64,000 nucleotides of DNA from Clostridia bacterium. Its GTDB lineage: Bacteria; Bacillota; Clostridia; Monoglobales; Monoglobaceae. Shown here piece after piece: positions 8,624 to 15,679 of this stretch. The stretch's first letter is position 1; the number at the start of each line of letters is the position of its first letter. The position numbers were made by a program, and so were the translations under genes. Below the pieces are notes generated by a model. The model did no database searches. It was not told where the DNA came from and was given only the letters and a program-made list of their open reading frames with translations. The stretch is taken from assembly GCA_017456605.1 (NCBI GenBank), contig JAFTJA010000005.1, positions 1-64,000 of the forward strand, in the 5' to 3' direction.

Positions 8624-9481
8624 TTGAAATTGGGCATAGTATTTGAAGGCGGTGCCAGCCGCAGTCTTTTTTCATGCGGTGTTATGGACGCACTTTTAAC
8701 CGAAAATATCCTTGCTGATTATGTCATTGGCGTTTCAGCCGGAATTGCCTATGGCACTTCTTATGTTTCAAAACAAATAGGCCGAAATCTGGAACTTTCG
8801 CTCAAGTATATGCACGACAAACGTTATATGGGTTTAAGACATCTTCTAAACCCCAAAAACCGTAGCTATTACAATCGTGCTTTTGCTTTTAACCGTATCC
8901 CAAAGGAGCTTGTTCTTTTTGACTTTGACACTTTTGCGAATTCCGGTACCGAAGCTGTGGCAACTCTTACCAACATAAAAACCGGTAAAGCAGAATATAT
9001 GACACTCCCCTGTGACGACTGGGAAAAACATATTTCCATTATATGGGCAAGCTGTGCTCTTCCCTTTTTGTTCCAGCCCGAAGAAATTGACGGGAACCTT
9101 TATCTTGACGGCGGTTGCAGCGACCCGATTCCTTACAAAAAAGCTCTTGAAGACGGCTGTGATAAACTCATCTGTGTTCTTACGCGCGAAAAAGATTATC
9201 AAAAAACAGCAGATCATTCTTTGCCGTTTATCAAACGTTCTTTCAAAAAGTATCCGGAGCTTGTGAATGTACTTGCGAACCGGTCGGAAAACTACAATCA
9301 AACCCGCTCTGAGATTTTTGAGCTGGCAAAAACGGGTAAGCTTTTTGTGATAGCTCCCACATCAACTGTAGGTTTCAACCGCACCGAGCGTGACCCCCAA
9401 AAGCTTCAGGATATGTTTGACCAGGGATACAGCCTGACAAAAAAAGAAATGAACAAGCTGAGAGAATATTTGAGCGTTTAA
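8624..9481 (+). CDS. Patatin-like phospholipase (RssA-type)
   Basis: 285 residues. Patatin Ser-Asp dyad hydrolase: oxyanion region FEGGASRS near the N-terminus, nucleophile elbow GVSAG, and the catalytic aspartate in DGGCSDPIP. Expected to hydrolyse acyl esters of membrane lipids in the cytoplasm. The start codon is TTG, 9 nt after AAGGAG; no ATG fits. Downstream of the hemolysin III-like gene, so the two may act together on membrane lipids (inference). Confidence 0.92.
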   Translation: MKLGIVFEGGASRSLFSCGVMDALLTENILADYVIGVSAGIAYGTSYVSKQIGRNLELSLKYMHDKRYMGLRHLLNPKNRSYYNRAFAFNRIPKELVLFDFDTFANSGTEAVATLTNIKTGKAEYMTLPCDDWEKHISIIWASCALPFLFQPEEIDGNLYLDGGCSDPIPYKKALEDGCDKLICVLTREKDYQKTADHSLPFIKRSFKKYPELVNVLANRSENYNQTRSEIFELAKTGKLFVIAPTSTVGFNRTERDPQKLQDMFDQGYSLTKKEMNKLREYLSV

Positions 9482-9528
9482 ACTCTGTTTTTTGTTGCAA
9501 CTTTTTTGAAAATATTTTGTTTTTTCTC

Positions 9529-9557
9529 TTGACAATATATGTTCTTTGTGTTATAAT
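9529..9557 (+). promoter_or_regulatory. tRNA-Ser pair promoter
   Basis: TTGACA (9529-9534), 17-nt spacer, TATAAT (9552-9557), 29 bp upstream of the first tRNA. Confidence 0.85.
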
Positions 9558-9586
9558 ATCAAAGTCGCACAGATAAAGTGCTGTAC

Positions 9587-9673
9587 GGAGAGGTGTCCGA
9601 GTGGTTTAAGGAGCTAGTCTTGAAAACTAGTGATGCGAAAGCACCCAGAGTTCGAATCTCTGCCTCTCCGCCA
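9587..9673 (+). tRNA. tRNA-Ser(UGA)
   Basis: Long variable-arm tRNA. Acceptor GGAGAGG (9587-9593) pairs with CCTCTCC (9663-9669); discriminator G at 9670; CCA is encoded (9671-9673). Anticodon stem CTAGT/ACTAG with anticodon TGA at 9621-9623. Confidence 0.97.
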
Positions 9674-9704
9674 TTTTTTTATTTAAATATAGTTTTTTAA
9701 ATTC

Positions 9705-9795
9705 GGAGAAGTACTCAAGAGGCCGAAGAGGCGCCCCTGCTAAGGGTGTAGGTCGTTAACGCGGCGCGAGGGTTCAAATCCCTCCTTCTCCGCCA
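9705..9795 (+). tRNA. tRNA-Ser(GCU)
   Basis: Acceptor GGAGAAG (9705-9711) pairs with CTTCTCC (9785-9791); discriminator G at 9792; encoded CCA 9793-9795. Anticodon loop CTGCTAA gives GCT at 9739-9741. Shares the promoter of the first tRNA. Confidence 0.97.
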
Positions 9796-9798
9796 AAA

Positions 9799-9826
9799 AC
9801 TGACAAGTTTCGACTTGTCAGTTTTT
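9799..9826 (+). terminator. tRNA-Ser pair terminator
   Basis: A 10-bp perfect stem (ACTGACAAGT with ACTTGTCAGT) around a TTCG loop, followed by a T run, directly after the second tRNA. Confidence 0.9.
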
Positions 9827-9889
9827 ACTTTTTACCTATTCACTCTTCACTATTCCCTGAATATAAAAGTGTATTTACATAAAACTTAA

Positions 9890-9936
9890 CTTCTCCGCCA
9901 CCAAAAGGCAAGCATTTCGCTTGTCTTTTGGTTTTT
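9890..9936 (+). repeat. Second copy of a tRNA-Ser 3' end plus a hairpin
   Basis: CTTCTCCGCCA at 9890-9900 is identical to the last 11 bases (with CCA) of the tRNA-Ser(GCU) gene at 9785-9795. It runs straight into a second terminator-like hairpin (9901-9931) with five T. This could be a scar of integration at the tRNA 3' end or a decayed third tRNA. The remaining DNA from here to ylmC (9937-10059) shows no gene. Confidence 0.55.
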
Positions 9937-10059
9937 CCCCAGTGTTTATATTCTTCAAATACTCTATGGAATACTTGGAAGCACAATAGACTTGGACATG
10001 CAGCTTAAAATATTCTTTTTGGTGTCTACAAGTATTGACTATTTCATTTTCCACCGCCT

Positions 10060-10299
10060 TTATTTTATCGAATCAATTATAATTATATCGTCACCGATTT
10101 TTTTGATGTTTTCCCACCTGATGACAATATCCTCTTCTCTGCCCAAAAAGCCCATCATCCGATAAGCCCCCGGCACAATTATTGCGGTAAGCCGTCCGTC
10201 CGCCAGGTCGATTTCAACATCTGATACAAAGCCAAGCCGTGCTCCGTCGGTCACGTTTATCACTTCTTTTGTTTTCAGCTCATTTATACTGCAATTCAA
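10060..10299 (-). CDS. YlmC/YmxH family sporulation-associated protein (PRC-barrel)
   Basis: 79 residues, single PRC-barrel-like domain (LKTKEVINVTDGARLGFVSD ... DIVIRWENIKKIGDDIIII). YlmC/YmxH proteins are usually encoded next to sigG in endospore formers; one member affects spore formation weakly and its biochemical role is unknown. Start is a TTG 6 nt after GGGGTGAG. Here it diverges from sigG instead of following it in the same direction, so the neighbourhood is rearranged relative to the order I know. Confidence 0.85.
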   Translation of the reverse strand: MNCSINELKTKEVINVTDGARLGFVSDVEIDLADGRLTAIIVPGAYRMMGFLGREEDIVIRWENIKKIGDDIIIIDSIK

Positions 10300-10373
10300 G
10301 AACTCACCCCTTTTTTTATTAAATTTATATACACAAATGCTTTCGCATATTCAATCTCGTCGCTCAATTTTTT

Positions 10374-10404
10374 TGTATACCTTTTCCTTATGTGTGAAAT
10401 ACTT
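10374..10404 (+). promoter_or_regulatory. Candidate SigF/SigG-type promoter of sigG
   Basis: TGTATA (10374-10379), 18-nt spacer, AATACTT (10398-10404), close to the known SigG pattern (GNATA, about 18 nt, CATACTA). Transcription from here would begin downstream of the ATG at 10390, which therefore cannot be the sigG start. Confidence 0.45.
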
Positions 10405-10437
10405 GTAAAGAAAAATATAAAAAAGGGGCTGATTAAA

Positions 10438-10755
10438 ATTTTAGTTAACAAAGTCGAAATCTGCGGGGTAAACACTTCAAAGCTTCCTTGCTTAAGCGAA
10501 AAACAAAAACAGGAGCTTTTTGAAAAAATAAAAAGCGGCGACTTGGACGCCCGCCGTGAGTTCATTTACGGAAATCTTAGACTTGTTTTAAGTGTGCTTC
10601 AACGTTTTGGTGGACGGGGCGAAAACATTGACGACCTTTTTCAGGTAGGTTGTATCGGCCTCATAAAAGCTCTTGACAATTTTGACACATCCCACGGCGT
10701 TAAATTTTCTACGTACGCTGTGCCGATAGTTGTCCTTTGTAGAAATTTTATTTAA
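10438..10755 (+). pseudogene. sigG: RNA polymerase sigma-G, 5' part only (interrupted)
   Basis: Encodes the N-terminal part of the forespore sigma factor: NKVEICGVNTSKLP, then region 2 with GNLRLVLSVLQRF, DDLFQVGCIGLIKALDNFD and FSTYAVP. These match SigG specifically. After FSTYAVP, where region 2.4 (MIIGEIRR in SigG) should follow, the frame changes to IVVLCRNFI and stops; about 145 residues (regions 3-4) are missing and I find them nowhere in the window. The start is unusual: no ATG/GTG/TTG follows the ribosome site GGGG (10425-10428), and the codon aligned with the SigG methionine is ATT at 10438. Either a split gene restored by recombination, or a dead gene. Confidence 0.88.
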
Positions 10756-12106
10756 ACTTATAATAAATCTCCGTTTTGTCCCCTGAAACTATTATTTCCG
10801 ATATACAGCTCTCCACAATGCTCCGCTTTTCTTTTGGTGTCATATATTCCCACGTTTCTCTCAAGGTCGTAAGACGTTTTTTTATTTCTTTGTTTCTCTT
10901 TGAGATAATGTTTTGTTTTTCTTCACGCCTTATTTCTTTGTCGATTTCATCAAGCCTTTTTCTTTCATCATTGATTGTTTCTCTCAGGGCCTCATCATCG
11001 GATTCGGCATAAAGCAAGTAGAGTCTTTTCAGCTTTTCTGTAATCTTTTTTCTGTTGTCCTCAAGAATTTCAAGCACGCTTTTTTCATTATCAGACCTTT
11101 TCTCGAGACTCTTGACTGCCAGGGAAAACAAATCTTCCTTTACAATATTTTCAAGCTCTTCCGCCCACATACCCGGATTTTTGCAATCAGGGTCTTTCAC
11201 AAGATGGGGTTTGGTTTTATCCCTTGAATAACACACCAATCGAGTGCCTTGCTTCCCCCATCTTTGATAACGCATCTTCGCACCGCAAACTCCGCACCTC
11301 ACAAGCCCCGTTAAGAGATTGTGTGCACTTCCTTTAAATTTTCCCGACCGCTCCGCCATCCTCTGCATAGTACGTTCATAGGTTTCAAGGCTGATGAGGG
11401 GCTGGTGTTTTCCCAAAAACTCTTCACCCTTATACACAATATACCCCGCATAGGTTTTTCGCGTAAGTATTTGCCTTGCAAGCTTTTCATAACTGAGACC
11501 AAGCATCCGTGAAATGGTGTTTGCAGAATACCCCGAAAGATACAAGTCAAACACCTTTTTGACCGTTTCGGCATCACGATTTGGCACAAGAATCCCAAGG
11601 GTTTGATCATAATCATACCCAAAAGGAATTCTTCCGCCCCCCATCCAGAACCCCTCTTTGATACGTTCTTTCATTCCCATACTGGTACGTTCTCTTATAT
11701 TCTCTCTTTCCAATTGAGCAAAGGCCGAAAGTATGCCAAGCATAAGCCGTCCAAGTGGTGTCGATGTGTCCATACTTTCGTTCAATGAAACAAAGTCAAC
11801 ACCGTTTGGATTGAAAACGTCTTCAATCAGATACAGTGTGTCCTTCTGGCTTCTTGACAGTCGGTCAAGCTTGTAGACAAGAACACAACCAACCTTTCCC
11901 GATTTTACATCTTCAATAAGCCGACGAAGCTCCGGTCTTTCAATGTTGCTCCCGCTGAAGCCACCGTCAATATAATAGTCATAATCCTTTATGCCCTTTG
12001 ACACACAGTAAGCCGTGAGCATCTCTTTTTGTGCGTCGATAGAATACCCCTCTTCCCGCTGGGCATCGGTTGAAACGCGGATATAAATTGCAGCAATTTT
12101 CTTCAT
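10748..12106 (-). CDS. Large serine recombinase
   Basis: 452 residues. Resolvase/invertase catalytic domain (1-150) with nucleophile in YIRVSTDAQ (Ser12) and YKLDRLSRS; recombinase domain (about 165-265); zinc ribbon (CGVCGAKM ... C ... DC, about 270-320); coiled coil (about 360-420). It is the family that moves integrative elements and excises elements from sporulation genes. Its 3' end lies within 25 bp of the point where sigG is broken and converges on it, placing it as the terminal gene of the inserting DNA. Coupled (ATGA) to a small upstream ORF. Confidence 0.95.
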   Translation of the reverse strand: MKKIAAIYIRVSTDAQREEGYSIDAQKEMLTAYCVSKGIKDYDYYIDGGFSGSNIERPELRRLIEDVKSGKVGCVLVYKLDRLSRSQKDTLYLIEDVFNPNGVDFVSLNESMDTSTPLGRLMLGILSAFAQLERENIRERTSMGMKERIKEGFWMGGGRIPFGYDYDQTLGILVPNRDAETVKKVFDLYLSGYSANTISRMLGLSYEKLARQILTRKTYAGYIVYKGEEFLGKHQPLISLETYERTMQRMAERSGKFKGSAHNLLTGLVRCGVCGAKMRYQRWGKQGTRLVCYSRDKTKPHLVKDPDCKNPGMWAEELENIVKEDLFSLAVKSLEKRSDNEKSVLEILEDNRKKITEKLKRLYLLYAESDDEALRETINDERKRLDEIDKEIRREEKQNIISKRNKEIKKRLTTLRETWEYMTPKEKRSIVESCISEIIVSGDKTEIYYKFK

Positions 12107-12267
12107 ACAATATTTCCATTGTTAGGTGCAGAATTTTTTTCAGATTTTTGGCTTAGTCTGCGATTTACATCAGTTATTGCATTGGTTATTGCTTGGTTTT
12201 CCACCAAAAGTTTCTGTCCGAAATCTCCGTCAACGCGTTTTCCGTTTACATACCTTGTTATCTTCAC
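12103..12267 (-). CDS. Small conserved-looking partner ORF of the recombinase
   Basis: 54 residues, GTG start 9 nt after AAGGAG, stop overlapping the recombinase start as ATGA. Begins KITRYVNGKRV and continues with a helical, polar segment (LLVENQAITNAITDVNRRL). I do not recognise a named family; position, ribosome site and overlap argue that it is translated with the recombinase. It might be a directionality factor or modulator, but that is only inference. Confidence 0.65.
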   Translation of the reverse strand: MKITRYVNGKRVDGDFGQKLLVENQAITNAITDVNRRLSQKSEKNSAPNNGNIV

Positions 12268-12312
12268 AAAAATCAACTCCTTATCCCAAGTATTAACAAA
12301 AACACAAAAAGA

Positions 12313-12341
12313 AAAACAGCCTTTTTAAAAAAGGCTGTTTC
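12313..12341 (-). terminator. Terminator of the T-box operon
   Basis: Stem AAACAGCC.../...GGCTGTTT immediately after the last gene of the operon (stop at 12345), followed by a T-rich run on the minus strand. Confidence 0.85.
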
Positions 12342-12344
12342 AAT

Positions 12345-13148
12345 TTAGATACCGAATAACTTTTTTGCATTTTCACTGAGGATTTTTTCGTTGTCTTCCT
12401 TTGAAAACCCAAGCTTTAAAAACTTTTTAAGCTCATCCTTTGCCCGCCACATAGGATAATCTGTGCCAAACAAAACCCTGTCTGTTCCATATTTCATAGT
12501 GATTTCCCTGAAGTCTGAATGGTCAGAAAATTCAAAGCTTGATGAACAGTCAACATAGAAGTTTGGAAACCCTGCCAGCTTTTCTACCGCTTCTTCCCAT
12601 ACCGACCAACCGCCAAAGTGCGCACCGATAAAGGTAAGCCGTGGGAAATTTTTAAGAACATTCACCACTCGGTCAGGATTTGAAAAATCATAGCGATAAT
12701 CCCCTGTATGCACAAGCATCGTAAGATCCTTCTCCTCGCAAATTTCATACATCTTGAAAATCTTTTTGCCGTCAAGCTGAAACCGCTGAATATCCGGATG
12801 GAGCTTGACACCTTTGAGTCCAAGTTCAACTATGTGCTCTATATCCCCCAAAATATCCTCACTGTCAGGATGAAGCGTACCAAGTCCAGTCAAAAAACCG
12901 TCACTTTCCTCTACCTCACCGGCAATAAATTCATTTATGCTTTTCACCTGATGAGGAGTTGTCGCCACAGACTGGACAATAGCGTGGTCAACGCCGTCTC
13001 TTTTGCAGACTTTTTTGAGGTCTTTGACCGTGCCCTTTCCATAACCCTTTACACCATAAAAGTCATCTGTCGCACCCGCAGCTTTTGCTGCAATTTTTTC
13101 AGGATAGATATGGCAATGAGCATCAATCACCTGATAACCCTTATACAT
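12345..13148 (-). CDS. Amidohydrolase family 2 metal-dependent hydrolase
   Basis: 267 residues, TIM-barrel amidohydrolase. Metal ligands are visible: DAHCHI at the N-terminus, GVKLHPD, LVHTGD, GAHFGG and the terminal GTDYPMW aspartate. Members decarboxylate or hydrolyse a wide range of acids; the substrate here is unknown. Its start overlaps the stop of the TIM-barrel/ligase fusion (both at 13148), so it is translated with it and is the last gene of the T-box operon. Confidence 0.88.
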   Translation of the reverse strand: MYKGYQVIDAHCHIYPEKIAAKAAGATDDFYGVKGYGKGTVKDLKKVCKRDGVDHAIVQSVATTPHQVKSINEFIAGEVEESDGFLTGLGTLHPDSEDILGDIEHIVELGLKGVKLHPDIQRFQLDGKKIFKMYEICEEKDLTMLVHTGDYRYDFSNPDRVVNVLKNFPRLTFIGAHFGGWSVWEEAVEKLAGFPNFYVDCSSSFEFSDHSDFREITMKYGTDRVLFGTDYPMWRAKDELKKFLKLGFSKEDNEKILSENAKKLFGI

Positions 13149-15676
13149 TATGCTGTCACCACGCTGTCTGCTTTTTGAAGTCCCAGTTTTTTGACTGCAT
13201 CCTCACGCATTTTGTATTTCAGGATTTTTCCTGCAGCATTCATGGGGAAGGAATCCACAAAATCAATATACTTTGGCACTTTGTGCTTTGCCATATGGGC
13301 GAGGATATATTCTTTCATTTCCTGCTCGGTCATTGTCACGCCGTCTTTTAGGATAATACAAGCCATAATTTCTTCACCATACTGTTCATCAGGAACACCA
13401 ATAACCTGAACGTCACTTACGCTTGGGTGAGTGTAAATAAATTCCTCAATCTCTTTTGGGTATATATTTTCACCGCCACGGATAATCATATCTTTAAGAC
13501 GCCCGGTAATCTTATAGTTTCCGTCTTCAGTGCGGCAAGCAAGGTCACCGGTATGGAGCCAGCCGTCCTTGTCTATTGCGGCAGCTGTCGCCTTGGGCAT
13601 CTTATAATAGCCTTTCATAATGTTATATCCACGTGCCACAAATTCGCCATTAACACCATCAGGACAATCTTCGCCGGTTTCGGGATCAACAATTTTGCAC
13701 TCAATTTCAGGAAGTGCACGGCCAACCGTTCCCACCCTTACTTCAAGGGGGTCATCAGCAGAGCTCATGGTACAGCCGGGTGATGCCTCGGTCTGTCCAT
13801 AAACAATGGTGATTTCTCTCATATTCATTTTGTTTACCACATCCTGCATAGCAGAAATCGGGCAGGGACTCCCTGCCATAATTCCCGTACGCATATATGA
13901 AAAGTCTGTCTTTTCAAAATCAGGGTGTTCTAAAAGTGCAATAAACATGGTAGGAACGCCGTGAAATGCGGTAATATGCTCACGATTTATGCATGCAAGC
14001 GCCGGCTTTGGTGAAAAATACGGAAGCGGCAAAAGCGTCGCACCATGAGTCATTGATGCAGTCATAGCAAGCACCATGCCAAAGCAGTGGAACATAGGCA
14101 CCTGAATCATCATTCTGTCAGCAGTTGAAAGGTCCATGCGGTCACCGATGCACTTTCCGTTGTTTACTACATTGTAATGTGTCAGCATAACGCCTTTTGG
14201 GAAGCCGGTTGTACCTGATGTATACTGCATATTGCACACATCATCCTTGTCAACTGCCGCTGCCATGCGGTATACAGTTTCAACAGGAACCTTTGAAGAA
14301 AGGCTAACCGCATCCTCCCACTCAAGACAGCCTTTTTGTTTGAAACCAACCGTAACAATATTACGAAGGAAAGGCAACCTTTTTGCATGAAGCTGTTCGC
14401 CCGGTTTTAAGTTTTCAAGTTCAGGGCAAAGCTCCGCCATAATCTGGGAATAATTTGAGTCGCGATAGCCCTCAACCATAATGAGTGTATGAGTATCTGA
14501 CTGTTTAAAAAGATACTCTGCTTCGTGAATTTTGTAGGCGGTGTTTACTGTAACCAACACAGCACCGATTTTTGTGGTAGCCCAGAAAGCTATATACCAC
14601 TGAGGAACGTTTGTCGCCCATACGGCAACGTGAGTTCCTGCTTTCACACCCATAGCAACAAGTGCCCGTGCAAATTCATCAACGTCGTCACGAAACTCGC
14701 TGTATGTCCTGGTATAATCAAGGGTTGTATATTTGAATGCATACTGGTCAGGAAATTCCTCAACCATACGGTCAAGCACCTGAGGAAATGTGCAGTCAAT
14801 CAGCATATCCTTTTTCCATACATATTTTCCTGTATGAGCATTGTTTGAATAAAGAGCTGACACATTTTTTGACGGGTCACTATATTGCTTCATATAGTTT
14901 ACAAACTGGGCAAATATAATTTCCATATCATCAAGTTCCTCGCACCAGTCAGGATGCCATTCAAGTGAAATAAAGCCATCATAGTTCACTGAGCGGAGAG
15001 CTGCCATCATTTCACCAATGGGCATTTCACCCTCGCCCATAAGACAGAATTCTGTTCCGTCTTCGGTATGCTTTGCATCCTTGATATGTACATGGCGCAC
15101 ATATGCTCCAAGATTTGTTATAGTCGTTTCAGGCTGTTCACCGAAGTTGAAATAAGGCGAATACATATCCCATATTGCGCCCAAAGAGTCACTTGCAAAG
15201 TCCACCAGAACCTCACGGAGCTGTGCTGTATCACAGAAAATGCCCGATGTTTCAATAAGCAAAGAAACATTGTTTTTTTCTGCTGTTGGAACAGTTTCCG
15301 CAAGGATTTCCTTTATCGCATCAATTGCAGCCTGAGCATCATCACCTTTACCAATAGCACGAATTCGCACATTTGGAATGTGAAGATTTGTCGCAATTTT
15401 GATACAGTCATTTATTTCATCCAGTGCCTCCGCTTTCTTTGAAATATCCCCGCAGTCGCAGAGTGTGTCAATACAAGGAAGTGTAAGCTTGAGTTCATAA
15501 AGGCGTCTCACCGTTGCAGCAGCTGCATAGTTATGAAACGCCCCGCCCTTTTCGGTGAAAAGGGGGTTTTTTATGTTGTGAAGTTCAATTCCCTCAAACT
15601 TCATATCTTTTGCAATGTCGCAAAAGTCTTCAAAAGAACGGCCATGCCATCCCTTTGTTGAAAAAGACAGTTTCAT
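13148..15676 (-). CDS. Fusion: sugar-isomerase-like TIM barrel + AMP-dependent acyl-CoA ligase
   Basis: 842 residues in two domains. Residues 1-265 form an AP-endonuclease-2/xylose-isomerase-like TIM barrel with plausible metal ligands (LLIETSG E142, IWDMYSP D170, HIKD H197, SLEWHPD E239). Residues about 290-842 form an AMP-binding acyl-CoA ligase with the P-loop YTSGTTGFPKG (485-495), YGQTEASPG, the GWLHTGD hinge region, GRLKDMIIRGGENIYP and the C-terminal lysine (AAGKILKYK). The ligase half activates a carboxylic acid via acyl-adenylate; from the operon I infer a branched-chain or aromatic acid. The fusion is in frame with no internal start needed. What the TIM barrel acts on is unknown. 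Confidence 0.9.
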   Translation of the reverse strand: MKLSFSTKGWHGRSFEDFCDIAKDMKFEGIELHNIKNPLFTEKGGAFHNYAAAATVRRLYELKLTLPCIDTLCDCGDISKKAEALDEINDCIKIATNLHIPNVRIRAIGKGDDAQAAIDAIKEILAETVPTAEKNNVSLLIETSGIFCDTAQLREVLVDFASDSLGAIWDMYSPYFNFGEQPETTITNLGAYVRHVHIKDAKHTEDGTEFCLMGEGEMPIGEMMAALRSVNYDGFISLEWHPDWCEELDDMEIIFAQFVNYMKQYSDPSKNVSALYSNNAHTGKYVWKKDMLIDCTFPQVLDRMVEEFPDQYAFKYTTLDYTRTYSEFRDDVDEFARALVAMGVKAGTHVAVWATNVPQWYIAFWATTKIGAVLVTVNTAYKIHEAEYLFKQSDTHTLIMVEGYRDSNYSQIMAELCPELENLKPGEQLHAKRLPFLRNIVTVGFKQKGCLEWEDAVSLSSKVPVETVYRMAAAVDKDDVCNMQYTSGTTGFPKGVMLTHYNVVNNGKCIGDRMDLSTADRMMIQVPMFHCFGMVLAMTASMTHGATLLPLPYFSPKPALACINREHITAFHGVPTMFIALLEHPDFEKTDFSYMRTGIMAGSPCPISAMQDVVNKMNMREITIVYGQTEASPGCTMSSADDPLEVRVGTVGRALPEIECKIVDPETGEDCPDGVNGEFVARGYNIMKGYYKMPKATAAAIDKDGWLHTGDLACRTEDGNYKITGRLKDMIIRGGENIYPKEIEEFIYTHPSVSDVQVIGVPDEQYGEEIMACIILKDGVTMTEQEMKEYILAHMAKHKVPKYIDFVDSFPMNAAGKILKYKMREDAVKKLGLQKADSVVTA

Positions 15677-15679
15677 AAT

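Noticed and set aside
10748..12341. Complete skin-like element with both ends in this window
   Set aside because: Only the left junction with sigG is visible. Right of the recombinase come a shared terminator and a housekeeping-type operon, and no sigG 3' part is found, so the second end cannot be placed.
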